A stretch of DNA of 35,471 nucleotides. Source: an uncultured Rhodospirillales bacterium. Its GTDB lineage: Bacteria > Pseudomonadota > Alphaproteobacteria > Azospirillales > Azospirillaceae. Each line of letters starts with the position of its first letter. Positions within the stretch are counted from its first letter, which is position 1. A program made the translations under genes and the position numbers. Shown one piece after another: positions 7,557 to 16,552 of the stretch. Where the stretch lies: assembly GCA_903856295.1 (NCBI GenBank), contig CAIOBP010000249.1:1-35471 (forward strand). The letters run 5' to 3'. The notes under the pieces are model-generated. The model saw only the letters and a list, made by a program, of their open reading frames with translations, had not been told where the DNA came from and ran no database searches.

Positions 7557-10042
7557 GCACGGAGTCTCGTCTCGTGCTGCCGATCATCTCCCTTCTTCCC
7601 GAGGTTCAGGCCGCGCTGGCCGGCTCCGGGATCTGCGTGCTTCAGGCGCCGCCGGGCGCCGGCAAGACCACCGGTGTGCCCCCGGCCTTGCTGAACGAAG
7701 CTTGGCTGGGCGGGCGGAAAATCCTGGTGCTGGAGCCTCGGCGGCTGGCGGCGCGGGCGGCGGCCCGGCGCATGGCCGGGGAAATGGGCGAGGAGGTTGG
7801 CGGCACTGTCGGTTACCGGGTGCGCTTCGACAGCAAGGTCGGCGCGCGCACGCGCATCGAGGTGGTGACCGATGGCGTCTTTCTGCGCCAGCTTCAGGAG
7901 GACCCGACCTTGCCCGGGGTCGGTGCCGTGCTGTTCGACGAGTTCCATGAGCGTCGGTTGGACAGCGATCTGGTGCTGGCCTTGTGTCTGGAGGCGCGGT
8001 CGGCGGTGCGCGACGATCTGCGTCTGCTGGTGATGTCGGCGACGCTCGATGGCGCCCCGGTCGCGGCCCTGCTCGGCGGGGCACCGTTGATCACCAGCGA
8101 GGGGCGGAGCTTTCCCGTCGACACCGTGTACCTGCCGCCCGATACCGGTGCCCGGGTCGAAGACGCCGTGGCGGCGGCGGTGCGGCGGGCGCTGGAGGCG
8201 GAGAGCGGCGACATACTGGCCTTTCTGCCCGGCGCCGCGGAAATCAGGCGTACGCTGGTCCGGCTGGAAGACGGCGTCGGGCCGGGGGTGACCCTGGCGC
8301 CGCTGTATGGCGACCTCGCCCTCGAACAGCAGGATCAGGCGATTCGCCCCTCGCCGCCGGGGCGGCGCAAGGTGGTGCTGGCCACCGCGATCGCCGAGAC
8401 CAGCCTGACCATCGAGGGTGTACGTGTGGTGGTCGATGGCGGGCTGATGCGGGTGCCGCGCTTCGATCCCGGCTCGGGCATGAGCCGACTCGTCACCCAG
8501 CGGGTGTCGCGGGCCTCGGCCGATCAGCGCCGCGGCCGGGCCGGACGTACGGAGCCGGGCGTTTGTTACCGCCTGTGGTCCGAGGCCGAGAACCGCGCCT
8601 TGCAACCGTTTTCGGCGCCGGAAATCCTCTCGGCGGATCTGGCGCCCCTGGCGCTCGAACTGGCCGAATGGGGGATTGCCGAGGCCGGGGCGCTGGCGTG
8701 GCTCGATCCGCCTCCGGCGGCGGCGCTGGGGCAGGCGCGTGACCTGCTCCAGCAACTCGGGGCCGTCGACCGGGGCGGCGCGATCACCGCCCATGGCCGC
8801 GAGATGGCGGCGCTGGGCGCCCACCCGCGTTTGGCCCATCTGATGGTCCGGGGGCGGGCGTTGGGGCAGGGGGCGTTGGCCTGCGCCCTGGCGGCGGTCT
8901 TGAGCGAGCGCGACATGGTGCGTGGCGGCGTTCGCGATGCCGATTTGCGCGCCCGCATCGAGATGCTGGCCGGTGGCGGACGCGGCGCGGTTCAACAGGT
9001 ACGGCAGGTGGCGGCACAGTTGCGGCGACAGGTACGGGTCTCCGCCAGCGATGCCCTGGAGCCCGGCCGGACCGGCGCCCTGCTGGCGCTGGCCTATCCC
9101 GACCGCGTTGCCCAGCGCCGGCCGGGTGGCGGCGGGCAGTATCTGCTGGCCAACGGCCGGGGGGCGGTGTTGCCGACGGGTGACCCTCTCGGGGCGGCGG
9201 ACTGGCTGGCCATCGCCGATCTCGACGGTGACAAGCGCGAGGCGCGGGTGTTTCTGGCGGCGCCGCTGACCCTCGCCGACATCGAGGACAATTTCGCCGA
9301 TCTGAGCGAGACCGTTGATTTCGTTTCCTGGAATAGCCGGGATCAGGCAGTGCTGGCGCGGCGGCAGCGGCGTTTCGGGGCGCTGGTGCTGGCCGACGAG
9401 GCGCTGGCCGATCCGGGCCGGCAGCGGGTCGGGGCGGCACTGCTGGAGGGGATTCGCCAGCATGGGCTCGGCTTGCTGCCCTGGAGCGAGGCGGTCCAGA
9501 GTTGGCGCGCCCGCGTCGCCTTTCTGCGCCGTACGCTCGGCGAGGACTGGCCCGATTTCTCGGATGCCGCCCTGCTCGAGGGGCTGGAGGAGTGGTTGCT
9601 TCCGTATGTCGACGGTTGTTCGCGCGCCAGTCACCTCAAGCGCCTGGATGTGATGGCGTGTCTTCAGGCCCGGCTCGACTGGAAGCAGCGGCAGGCCCTC
9701 GATGACCTAGCGCCCAGCCACCTGACGGTTCCCAGCGGCGCGCGCCATGCCCTGGATTATGGCGCCGAGACGCCGGTGCTGGCGGTCAAGCTTCAGGAAA
9801 TGTTCGGCGCCCGCGAGACTCCGAGCGTCGCTGGCGGCCGGGTGCCGGTGGTGCTGCATCTGCTGTCGCCGGCCCAGCGCCCGGTTCAGGTCACCAGCGA
9901 TCTTGCCGGCTTTTGGGCCAGCAGCTACCGCGAGGTCAAGGCCGATCTCAAGGGCCGCTACCCCAAGCACCCCTGGCCCGACGATCCCCTGACCGCCCTC
10001 CCCACCGCCCGCACCAAGCGCGCCCTTGCGGCGGGACGGTGA
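7553..10042 (+). CDS. hrpB: ATP-dependent helicase HrpB
   Basis: HrpB is a DEAH-box (DExH) RNA helicase of largely unknown cellular role in proteobacteria. The 829-residue product has Walker A PPGAGKTT (about 33-40), the DExH box as DEFHER (129-134), motif III SAT (161-164) and motif VI QRRGRAGRTEPG in the second RecA domain. A long C-terminal region contains the typical HrpB domain (LPYVDGCSRASHLKRLD and YRAEVKADLKGRYPKHPWP-like ending). The GTG start at 7553 overlaps the sirtuin stop. The whole frame is intact, with strong third-position GC bias that also opens a long meaningless frame on the other strand. Confidence 0.94.
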   Translation: MSTESRLVLPIISLLPEVQAALAGSGICVLQAPPGAGKTTGVPPALLNEAWLGGRKILVLEPRRLAARAAARRMAGEMGEEVGGTVGYRVRFDSKVGARTRIEVVTDGVFLRQLQEDPTLPGVGAVLFDEFHERRLDSDLVLALCLEARSAVRDDLRLLVMSATLDGAPVAALLGGAPLITSEGRSFPVDTVYLPPDTGARVEDAVAAAVRRALEAESGDILAFLPGAAEIRRTLVRLEDGVGPGVTLAPLYGDLALEQQDQAIRPSPPGRRKVVLATAIAETSLTIEGVRVVVDGGLMRVPRFDPGSGMSRLVTQRVSRASADQRRGRAGRTEPGVCYRLWSEAENRALQPFSAPEILSADLAPLALELAEWGIAEAGALAWLDPPPAAALGQARDLLQQLGAVDRGGAITAHGREMAALGAHPRLAHLMVRGRALGQGALACALAAVLSERDMVRGGVRDADLRARIEMLAGGGRGAVQQVRQVAAQLRRQVRVSASDALEPGRTGALLALAYPDRVAQRRPGGGGQYLLANGRGAVLPTGDPLGAADWLAIADLDGDKREARVFLAAPLTLADIEDNFADLSETVDFVSWNSRDQAVLARRQRRFGALVLADEALADPGRQRVGAALLEGIRQHGLGLLPWSEAVQSWRARVAFLRRTLGEDWPDFSDAALLEGLEEWLLPYVDGCSRASHLKRLDVMACLQARLDWKQRQALDDLAPSHLTVPSGARHALDYGAETPVLAVKLQEMFGARETPSVAGGRVPVVLHLLSPAQRPVQVTSDLAGFWASSYREVKADLKGRYPKHPWPDDPLTALPTARTKRALAAGR

Positions 10043-10082
10043 AGGTGGTTCAATGACAGGGCTTGGCGGGGAGGGGCAGACA

Positions 10083-10448
10083 ATGAGCGGCGTGCCGGCA
10101 TTCCGATTGGTCGAGGCGGGGTTTTCCCAGCCCCAGCCCCAGGTCGAGGCGTTGGCGGAGTTCATGCAGACCGAGGCGGTACGCCGTTCCGACCTGATTG
10201 AAGCCAAGGCCGAGCTGAAAGCGGATATCTCCGGTCTGAGAGTCGAGCTGAAAGCGGAAATATCCGAGTTGAGAACAGAAATCTCTGGTTTAAGAACCGA
10301 GCTGAAGACGGATATTGAAAACGTCGAGCACCGTTTCGAATTGCAGGTCAGTGATGTAAAAGGGACCTTGCGCCTGCATAACTGGATGATTGGTTTTAAT
10401 ATCGCGCTGAGTCTGATCATTCTCGGGAAATTGTTCATCGCTCACTGA
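10083..10448 (+). CDS. Small coiled-coil protein with C-terminal membrane anchor
   Basis: The 121-residue product has a short globular start and a predicted parallel coiled coil (about 40-95) built from near-identical seven-residue units such as ELKADIS, GLRVELK and ELRTEIS. One membrane helix sits at the extreme C-terminus (about 100-118). The layout resembles bacterial DUF1640/CCDC90-like proteins, but no precise function can be given. GGGGAGGGG lies just upstream of the ATG at 10083, which is preferred over an earlier ATG at 10053. Within the coil the codon use is more AT-rich than in neighbouring genes, and the DNA itself is repetitive, suggesting expansion of heptad units. It converges with fliJ with six bases between stops. 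Confidence 0.78.
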   Translation: MSGVPAFRLVEAGFSQPQPQVEALAEFMQTEAVRRSDLIEAKAELKADISGLRVELKAEISELRTEISGLRTELKTDIENVEHRFELQVSDVKGTLRLHNWMIGFNIALSLIILGKLFIAH

Positions 10449-10454
10449 GCCCGA

Positions 10455-10889
10455 CTACTCCGACTCGGCATTCTCTTCCTGCCGCCGCCGATGGCCGATC
10501 TGGGCGGTTTCGTCGAGGGCTTCGTTTTCCTTGTGGCGCTGTTTTTCCTTCTCGCGCTTTACCCGTTCTTCCTGGGCCAGTTCGTAGGTTTTGACCTCCT
10601 TGAACGCCTCGGCCAGTTCGTCGGCGGCCACCGCGATGCGGGCGCGAATCTCGTCCAGTTCCGCCGCCAGGTGCTGGCGCCGGGCGATGGCGGCGCGGGC
10701 GAAGTTGCCGTAGCCGAACGAAACCTCGAAATTGGCGCCGGCGGTGCGCTGTTCGGCCTTGATCTCGTCTTCGAGGCGGGCGGCCTCGGCGATGCTATGG
10801 TCTTCCTGATTGCGCAGGTCGGCGAGCGTCCGCTGTTTTTCGTCGAGACGCCATTTGTGGTAGCGGATCAGCGGGCGCAGATCGGTCAT
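10455..10889 (-). CDS. fliJ: Flagellar export protein FliJ
   Basis: FliJ is the small coiled-coil stalk protein of the flagellar type III export ATPase, sitting in the FliI hexamer and contacting FlhA. The 144-residue product is almost wholly charged and helical, begins with LRPLIRYHKWRLDEKQR-like sequence typical of alphaproteobacterial FliJ, and ends in a Lys/Glu-rich tail. It lies 16 bases after fliI on the same strand, which largely settles the identity because FliJ sequences diverge strongly. Confidence 0.87.
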   Translation of the reverse strand: MTDLRPLIRYHKWRLDEKQRTLADLRNQEDHSIAEAARLEDEIKAEQRTAGANFEVSFGYGNFARAAIARRQHLAAELDEIRARIAVAADELAEAFKEVKTYELAQEERVKREKEKQRHKENEALDETAQIGHRRRQEENAESE

Positions 10890-10905
10890 GACCGGTTACC
10901 GGCGC

Positions 10906-12240
10906 TCATTTCCGGGCTGGCCCGAGAATTTTCGCCAACTCGGCATAGCCGGCGGCCAAGGTGCTTTGTTCTTTTTTGCCCTGTTTGAGAAAAGCTTCCA
11001 GGGCCGGCTGATAATGGATCGCCTCGTCGACCGCCGGGTCGGAGCCGCGCCGGTAGGCGCCGAGGCGAATCATCTCGGCCATGTTGTCGTAGGAGGAGAG
11101 CAGGCGCCGGGCGTGGGCGACCAGCTCGTTTTCCTGGGGCGAGTTGCAACCGGGCATGGTTCGCGACACGCTGCGCAGAATGTTGATCGCCGGATAGCGG
11201 CCGCGTTCGCCGATCGTCCGCTCGAGCACGATGTGGCCGTCGAGAATGCCGCGCACGGCGTCGGAAATCGGCTCGTTGTGATCGTCGCCCTCGACCAGCA
11301 CGGTGAACAGACCGGTGATCGAGCCCGCGCCCACCGGCCCCGGCCCGGCGCGCTCCAGCAGGCGTGGCAACTCGGCGAACACCGTCGGCGGATAGCCCTT
11401 GGTGGTCGGAGGCTCACCCGCCGACAGCCCGATTTCCCGCTGGGCCATGGCGAAGCGGGTGATGCTGTCGATCATGCACAAGACGTCGCGGCCCTGGTCG
11501 CGGAAATACTCGGCGACCGCCAGGGTCATGTAGGCGGCCTGGCGGCGCATCAGCGGCGGTTCGTCGGAGGTGGCCACCACCACCACGCTCTTTTTCAGGC
11601 CGTCGGCACCGAGATCGTCCTCGATGAACTCCTGAACCTCGCGCCCGCGCTCGCCGACCAACCCGATCACCGCGACCTCGGGCGTCGAATAGCGCGCCAG
11701 CATCGACATCAGCGAGGATTTGCCGACTCCGGAGCCGGCGAAGATGCCCATGCGCTGGCCCCGGCAGCAGGTGAGAAAAGTGTTCATCGCCCGCACGCCG
11801 AGATCGATCTTCTTGCCGACCCGCTGGCGGGTGTGGGCAGGCGGCGGATTGTTGCGCACCGGCACCGGGAAGGAGCCGTTGATCAGCGCCCCGTGACCGT
11901 CCACCGGTTCGCCGAGGGCGTTGATCACCCGGCCCAGCCAGCGATCCGAGGGGAAAACCGAGGCGCGGTCCTCGCTGACCTCGGCCTCGCAGCCCAGGCC
12001 GATGCCGTCGAGGGTGCCCAGCGGCATCAGCAGCGCCTTGCCGTTGCGGAAGCCGACCACCTCGCAGGGCACCCGCCGGCCGGCGCGAGCCAGCAGGGTA
12101 CAGCGCCCGCCCACCGAGAGCAGTTTTTCGATGCCGGCAACTTCGACCAGCAATCCCTGGACGCCGGAAACCCGCCCGAAGCGCCGATGATCGGGAACCG
12201 TGGAAATCTGGGTGACGAACTGCTCGACGGCGAGGGACAT
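10906..12240 (-). CDS. fliI: Flagellar-specific ATPase FliI
   Basis: FliI is the hexameric F1-beta-like ATPase that powers unfolding and delivery of flagellar export substrates. Of 444 residues, Walker A is [10 protein letters not shown] (about 167-176), Walker B is in [17 protein letters not shown], and [25 protein letters not shown] is a highly conserved export-ATPase stretch. The frame is open to 12282, but family similarity begins at MSLAVEQF (12240), so that ATG was used. It heads a fliI-fliJ pair and is divergent from ctrA, whose product controls flagellar genes in many alphaproteobacteria. Confidence 0.95.
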   Translation of the reverse strand: MSLAVEQFVTQISTVPDHRRFGRVSGVQGLLVEVAGIEKLLSVGGRCTLLARAGRRVPCEVVGFRNGKALLMPLGTLDGIGLGCEAEVSEDRASVFPSDRWLGRVINALGEPVDGHGALINGSFPVPVRNNPPPAHTRQRVGKKIDLGVRAMNTFLTCCRGQRMGIFAGSGVGKSSLMSMLARYSTPEVAVIGLVGERGREVQEFIEDDLGADGLKKSVVVVATSDEPPLMRRQAAYMTLAVAEYFRDQGRDVLCMIDSITRFAMAQREIGLSAGEPPTTKGYPPTVFAELPRLLERAGPGPVGAGSITGLFTVLVEGDDHNEPISDAVRGILDGHIVLERTIGERGRYPAINILRSVSRTMPGCNSPQENELVAHARRLLSSYDNMAEMIRLGAYRRGSDPAVDEAIHYQPALEAFLKQGKKEQSTLAAGYAELAKILGPARK

Positions 12241-12294
12241 GGGGACGCACCTGAAGCCGCGGCGCCAGCCGCCCGCGACCATCCCAGAAAAACA

Positions 12295-12349
12295 TTAACG
12301 GATGGTGAAGTTTGCTTGATTTGAGCTAAAATGGAAATTATCGTTAACC
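12295..12349. promoter_or_regulatory. Possible CtrA half-sites between fliI and ctrA
   Basis: Two TTAAC half-sites, TTAACG at 12295 and GTTAACC at 12343-12349, lie in the 200-base divergent region, which is clearly AT-richer than the flanking genes. A degenerate CTAA-N7-ATTA (12326-12340) lies between them. The known CtrA box is TTAA-N7-TTAA, and no perfect copy is present. Autoregulation of ctrA and control of fliI from here are inferences. Confidence 0.35.
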
Positions 12350-12440
12350 TGACAGACGAGAGAGTGCCCGGCGCGCCGTTGGGGGTGGGCTGGTTTGGGG
12401 TTGCTGACGCGCCGTGTGCGCCAAACATCGGGAAGTCACC

Positions 12441-13166
12441 ATGAGGGTTCTGCTGGTCGAAGACGATTCCTCGGTCGCCAAGAGCATCCAGTTGATGCTG
12501 CAATCGGAAGGCTACATCGTCGATTCCACCGACCTTGGAGAGGACGGGCTGGAGATTGGCAAGCTTTATGATTACGACATCATCCTGCTCGACCTCATGC
12601 TGCCCGACATCGATGGCTATGAGGTTTTGCGCCGGTTGCGCGCCGCGCGGGTCACGACTCCGATTCTCATCCTCTCGGGCCTGACAGAGCTTGATCACAA
12701 GATCAAGGGGCTGGGCTTCGGCGCCGACGACTATCTGACCAAGCCCTTCGACAAGCGCGAGTTGGTGGCGCGGATTCAGGCGATCGTCCGGCGTTCGAAG
12801 GGGCACTCCGACAGTGTCATTCGCACCGGCCGCCTGACCATCAATCTCGATACCCGCATGGTCGAGGTCGATGCCCACCCGGTGCATCTCACCGGCAAGG
12901 AATACGGCATCCTTGAGTTGCTGTCCCTGCGCAAGGGCACGACCCTGACCAAGGAGATGTTTCTCAATCATCTCTATGGCGGCATGGACGAACCGGAACT
13001 CAAGATCATCGATGTGTTCGTCTGCAAGCTCCGCAAGAAGCTGGCCAACGCCTCCAAAGGCGAGAATTACATCGAAACCGTCTGGGGCCGGGGCTATGTG
13101 CTGCGCGACCCCCAGGGCGACGACGAACCCCAACCCCAGCCCCAGCGCGCCCAAGCCGGCGGTTGA
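12441..13166 (+). CDS. ctrA: Cell-cycle response regulator CtrA
   Basis: CtrA is an OmpR-type response regulator that controls cell-cycle, flagellar and motility genes in alphaproteobacteria. The 241-residue product has a receiver domain with acidic pocket EDD (7-9), phospho-acceptor D51 (LLDLMLPD) and K near TKPFDK. The C-terminal winged helix carries the almost invariant CtrA stretch [19 protein letters not shown] and [19 protein letters not shown], and ends [10 protein letters not shown]. The tail after that is short and proline/glutamine-rich. The ATG at 12441 is preceded by GGGAAG at a good distance; the frame is open to 12414. A 60-bp hairpin element begins two bases after the stop. Confidence 0.96.
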   Translation: MRVLLVEDDSSVAKSIQLMLQSEGYIVDSTDLGEDGLEIGKLYDYDIILLDLMLPDIDGYEVLRRLRAARVTTPILILSGLTELDHKIKGLGFGADDYLTKPFDKRELVARIQAIVRRSKGHSDSVIRTGRLTINLDTRMVEVDAHPVHLTGKEYGILELLSLRKGTTLTKEMFLNHLYGGMDEPELKIIDVFVCKLRKKLANASKGENYIETVWGRGYVLRDPQGDDEPQPQPQRAQAGG

Positions 13167-13168
13167 TG

Positions 13169-13240
13169 CCCGGTTTCCAAAGGCCGCCGGCCTTTGGCGG
13201 GTCCTGGGCGAAGCCCTGGCCTTCGGCGCCCCGGGGCGCC
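13169..13240 (+). repeat. 60-bp intergenic hairpin element, copy B, plus perfect palindrome (behind ctrA)
   Basis: Positions 13169-13228 match copy A (9-68) with four mismatches. Here the first stem is perfect: CCAAAGGCC, loop GCC, GGCCTTTGG. A second small stem GGGC-GAA-GCCC follows. The element runs into the perfect 16-base palindrome GGCGCCCCGGGGCGCC (13225-13240). It starts two bases after the ctrA stop, so a terminator or mRNA 3'-end stabiliser role is likely. Confidence 0.65.
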
Positions 13241-13279
13241 GCCCCGGGACCCCACTGGGACCGGCGGCCCCAGACCTCC

Positions 13280-13399
13280 TTACTTGCCCTTGGCCGGGGC
13301 GACGGCGCCCTTGGTCGAGGGGTTGGCGGCGATAGTTTTCGGCTTTTCGGCTTTCGGCTTCTTCTTCTCGCGATTGCCCTTTTGCTCACCCTTGGCCAT
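13280..13399 (-). CDS. Small basic 39-residue protein
   Basis: This short frame encodes a lysine-rich protein beginning MAKGEQKGNREKKKPKAEKP and ending in a small Ala/Pro/Lys tail. It has an excellent ribosome-binding site (GGGAGGA) about seven bases before its ATG at 13399 and a TAA stop at 13282-13280. From memory, proteins of this type (MAKGQ-x-SNRE-x-KKPK start) are widespread and uncharacterised in proteobacteria. The function is unknown; the charge suggests nucleic-acid contact, but nothing proves it. It lies between the ctrA terminator element and the hpnE end, on the hpn strand, after the hpnE repeat array. Confidence 0.72.
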   Translation of the reverse strand: MAKGEQKGNREKKKPKAEKPKTIAANPSTKGAVAPAKGK

Positions 13400-13476
13400 G
13401 ATCGTGTCCTCCCCCGTGATGGATGTCGGAAACCACAATCAGGATAGGGCGGAATCGCACTTTCGGCAACCGGGTT

Positions 13477-13548
13477 TCACGCCTTCGGCAAGCTGTTGCC
13501 TCACGCCTTCGGCATGCTGTTATTTCACGCCTTCGGCATGCTGGACAT
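13477..13548 (-). repeat. 24-bp tandem repeat growing out of the hpnE 3' end (3 units)
   Basis: Three units of exactly 24 bases occupy 13477-13500, 13501-13524 and 13525-13548. On the minus strand each contains AGC(A/T)TGCCGAAGGCGTGA, which is the last five codons of hpnE with its TGA stop. The first unit read is the real gene end; the next two repeat the last codons and stop downstream. The unit-to-unit variation is mostly in the six bases between copies. Confidence 0.85.
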
Positions 13549-14793
13549 CAGCGCTTCGGCGGCGGTATTGCCCGAGCGGACCGCGCCCTCGATGGTGCAG
13601 GGCAGGCCGGTGGCGGTCCAGTCTCCGGCCAGGAAGAGGTTGCTCCAGCGGGTGACGGCGGCTGGGCGGCGGTGCTGATTGGCCGGGGTCTGCACGAAGG
13701 TCGCGCGCTTTTCCTTGATGATGCGGTTTGGCGGCAGCGGCACCCCTTCGAGATCGAGGGCGCGGGTGACGTCGCGCCACAGCCGTTCGGCGATGACTTC
13801 CGAGGGGCGTTCGGCCAGCGTCCCGGCGCCGCTGACGGTGACGGAAATGACATCGCCGCGCAGGAATATCCAATGGGCCTCGCCGCCGACCACACCGATG
13901 AAGGGCGAGCCGTGGGGCAGCGGCGCCGGCGGCCGGTCGAGGCGGTAGTGGGCGTTGACGATCATGTGCCCGTCCTCGGGCACCACCAGATCCGGCAGCA
14001 GGCCGGCGACGATCGAGGGCGGCAGGGCCAGCACCACGGCGTCGTCGGCGGCCACGGTTTCCATGCTGGTGCCGAAATCCAGGCCGGAGATCCGCTGCCC
14101 CTCGATGCGCAGGCCGCGCAACCGCTGGCCGAAGAACGGGCGGACGCCGTTGCGGGCCAGCAGGGCGAGGGCGGGGGCGACCAGGGAGTCGCCGAGCCCG
14201 TCGCGGGCGATCAGGGGCCGGCAGGAATCGGCGCCCTTGGCGAAGGTCTCCAGCAGCACCGCCTTGAGCGGCGCCGCCGCCGCTTCCTCGGGACCGCAAT
14301 TGAGCGCGGCCAGGGTCAGCGGCTCCCAGAAGCCGCGATAGAGCGGGTGGGACGGCGGCACGCACTCGGCGACGGTGGCGTCGGGGCCGGCGGTCAGCAG
14401 CCGCACCCCCGACCAGTAATCGGCAAGGCATGAGCCTGGCACCCGGCGCGAGGGCACCAGCACCCACCAGGGCAGGGGGCCGCGATTGGGCCGCAGCACC
14501 CAGCGCTGGCCGGACTCGATATCGACGAACGGGTAGGCGGCCTCGGCGGGGGCGATCAAGGTGTCGCGGGCACCGATGCGGTCGAGATAGGCCAGCACTG
14601 CCCGGTTGGCGCTCATCATCAGATGATTGCCATTGTCGAGCTGGCGCCCGAGACTGTGGTCGTAGAAGGAGCGGCAGCGTCCCCCGGCCTGGGGCGCCGA
14701 CTCGTATAAGGACAGGTGGCGGCCGCGCCCGAGCAGGGACACGGCGGCGGCGAGACCGGACAGGCCGGTACCGATTATGTGGACGGACGCCAT
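13525..14793 (-). CDS. hpnE: Hydroxysqualene dehydroxylase HpnE
   Basis: HpnE is an FAD-dependent enzyme that reduces hydroxysqualene to squalene in the bacterial HpnCDE route. The 422-residue product begins MASVHIIGTGLSGLAAAVSL, a dinucleotide-binding GxGxxG fold. It continues with an amine-oxidase-like domain and ends with the flavin-contact motif LFLAGDWTATGLPCTIEGAVRSG. The ATG at 14793 lies 19 bases inside hpnD, so the two genes overlap. The open frame reaches back to 15267, but that part is a shadow of hpnD. The gene's last codons are tandemly repeated beyond the stop. Confidence 0.94.
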   Translation of the reverse strand: MASVHIIGTGLSGLAAAVSLLGRGRHLSLYESAPQAGGRCRSFYDHSLGRQLDNGNHLMMSANRAVLAYLDRIGARDTLIAPAEAAYPFVDIESGQRWVLRPNRGPLPWWVLVPSRRVPGSCLADYWSGVRLLTAGPDATVAECVPPSHPLYRGFWEPLTLAALNCGPEEAAAAPLKAVLLETFAKGADSCRPLIARDGLGDSLVAPALALLARNGVRPFFGQRLRGLRIEGQRISGLDFGTSMETVAADDAVVLALPPSIVAGLLPDLVVPEDGHMIVNAHYRLDRPPAPLPHGSPFIGVVGGEAHWIFLRGDVISVTVSGAGTLAERPSEVIAERLWRDVTRALDLEGVPLPPNRIIKEKRATFVQTPANQHRRPAAVTRWSNLFLAGDWTATGLPCTIEGAVRSGNTAAEALMSSMPKA

Positions 14794-15671
14794 GCGGGTC
14801 TCAACAAACCTCGGGTAAGGGCGGCCCAGAGTTTGGCGGCCTTGGAGAGCTTGGGCGGCGGCGCGTCGGGGCGCCAGCCGGCGCGTTCGAGATGGTCGAG
14901 AATCGCCTCGTAGATGGCCATCATCAGCAAAGCCGGACGCAGGCGCTTGCGGTTGCAGCGGGCGAGCGCGCGGTCGGCGTCGGCATAGCGGCGGCGGGCC
15001 TCGCGGGTGAGATCGCCGAACACCCCGGCCAGCGACGGGTGGTACAGCACGGTTTTCGGCGGCAGGTCGGGATCGATGCCGTGCTTCGCCAGCAGGTCGC
15101 GGGGCAGATAGAGCCGGTCGCGCCCGGCATCCTCGGCGATGTCGCGCAGGATGTTGGTCAGTTGCAGGGCATCGGAGAGTGCGATGGCGAATTCGGACGC
15201 CTCGGGCTCGTCGGCGCCGAAGATCGGTAGCGACAGCAACCCGGCGGTGCCCGCGACCCGCCGGCAATAGAGCATCAGGGTGGCCATGTCGGGGGCGCGC
15301 ATGGTCTCGCGGGCATCCATCTCCATGCCGTCGATCAGCGCCAGAAACTCCTCCTTCGGCAGCTTGAAGCGGCGCACCGGCTCCAGCAGCGCGAGGCTGG
15401 TCAGGCGGGTCGGACTGCCGGCATAGAGCCGCTCGACCTCATCCCGCCACAGGTTGAGTTCGGCGAGGCGCTCTTCGGTGGTGCCGCCCTCGTCGGCGAC
15501 GTCATCGACCTCGCGGCAGAAGGCGTAAATCGCGAACATCGCCTGACGTCCGGCCGGCGCCAGACTCTTCATGCCCATGGAGAAGGAAGAGCTGGAGCGC
15601 TCGACCACCGCGACGACATGGGCGTTGGCGGCGGCGAGATCGGAGAGCGGCAGCGGCGCCGGAGCGTTCAT
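14775..15671 (-). CDS. hpnD: Presqualene diphosphate synthase HpnD
   Basis: HpnD condenses two farnesyl diphosphates to presqualene diphosphate. The 298-residue product has both Asp-rich prenyl-diphosphate/Mg motifs of the trans-isoprenyl synthase family: DDVAD (about 56-60) and DIAED (about 177-181, within LQLTNILRDIAED). CREVDDVADE and RLYLP are also typical. It overlaps hpnC by ATGA and hpnE by 19 bases, so hpnC-hpnD-hpnE are translated as a block. Confidence 0.95.
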   Translation of the reverse strand: MNAPAPLPLSDLAAANAHVVAVVERSSSSFSMGMKSLAPAGRQAMFAIYAFCREVDDVADEGGTTEERLAELNLWRDEVERLYAGSPTRLTSLALLEPVRRFKLPKEEFLALIDGMEMDARETMRAPDMATLMLYCRRVAGTAGLLSLPIFGADEPEASEFAIALSDALQLTNILRDIAEDAGRDRLYLPRDLLAKHGIDPDLPPKTVLYHPSLAGVFGDLTREARRRYADADRALARCNRKRLRPALLMMAIYEAILDHLERAGWRPDAPPPKLSKAAKLWAALTRGLLRPAWRPST

Positions 15672-16552
15672 GGGTTTCCCGCCTTGCTGCCGGCGGCCAG
15701 CCAGCCATGGACGATACCTCTAACACCGCAGACGGCGAAATCGGCTTTGGTCAGTTTCACCCGTCCGGCCAGCGGGTCGCCTCGGCGCAGCAGTCCGGCC
15801 AGACGGCGGGCGAGGTGCAGGATCACCGAGGATTCCATGGCCAGATGCCGGCTCTTGAGCCGGGCCGGCAACTCGGCGGCGATGGCCAGCAAATCCCCGG
15901 TTTCGCCGAGGCACATGTCGAGCACGGTGCGCATGGCGCCGCCGGCCTTGCCGGCCTGGAGCAGTTCGACGCTGCCGGACTGGGAGTCGAGCCAGTCCAG
16001 CGGCAGGTAGACCCGGTTCATCTCCCGGTGATCCTCCTGGCAGTCCTGGAGGTGGTTGAGCACCTGGAGGGCGTTGCACAGGGCGTCTGAGGCCGGCCAG
16101 CCGTCGCGGCTTTCGCCGTGAAGGTCGAGCAGGAAGCGCCCGACCGGGGCCGCCGAGAGGTTGCAATAGTCGATCAGCTCGCCCCAGCTGCGGTAGCGGT
16201 TCTTCACCGCGTCCTGCTTGAAGGCTTCGAGCAGATCGAGTCCGTGTTTGGCGGTGACGCCGGTCTGGGCCAGACTGTTTCGCAGTGCATGGGCCTTGGC
16301 GAACAGGGCCGGATCACCCGAGCCGGTGCTCAGCGCCGCGCCGAAGGCGGTGAGGCGGGCGATCTTGTCCTCGGGCGCGAGGGCGGGATTGTCGGCGATG
16401 TCGTCGCCGGCGCGGGCGAAGTCATAGAACGCCGCGACATGGGGACGCAGGGGCGCCGGCAGCAGCCAGGAACCGACCGGGAAATTCTCGGTCTTGGCGT
16501 TTTTCCCCGAGGGCGTTTCCAGCTTGGGCGGCGTGTCGACCGATGATGTCAC
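15668..16552 (-). CDS. hpnC: Hydroxysqualene synthase HpnC
   Basis: HpnC converts presqualene diphosphate to hydroxysqualene. It is a relative of HpnD. The 294-residue product carries the first Asp-rich motif DDIAD (about 50-54) and a second region LQDCQEDHREMNRVYLP that fits HpnC. The characteristic start of the mature fold is KTENFPVGSWLLP. The GTG start at 16552 was chosen because it overlaps the glycosyltransferase stop as GTGA; the frame runs open to 16657, but that part is the Pro/Arg-rich 3' end of the neighbouring gene read in another frame. Confidence 0.93.
   Translation of the reverse strand: MTSSVDTPPKLETPSGKNAKTENFPVGSWLLPAPLRPHVAAFYDFARAGDDIADNPALAPEDKIARLTAFGAALSTGSGDPALFAKAHALRNSLAQTGVTAKHGLDLLEAFKQDAVKNRYRSWGELIDYCNLSAAPVGRFLLDLHGESRDGWPASDALCNALQVLNHLQDCQEDHREMNRVYLPLDWLDSQSGSVELLQAGKAGGAMRTVLDMCLGETGDLLAIAAELPARLKSRHLAMESSVILHLARRLAGLLRRGDPLAGRVKLTKADFAVCGVRGIVHGWLAAGSKAGNP

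Noticed and set aside
7436-9634. A 732-codon open frame on the strand opposite hrpB, and a 723-codon one opposite the sensor kinase (19321-21492)
   Set aside because: Both are antisense shadows of real genes. High third-position GC removes stop codons on the other strand; the products are Arg/Gln/His/Pro-rich with no motifs.
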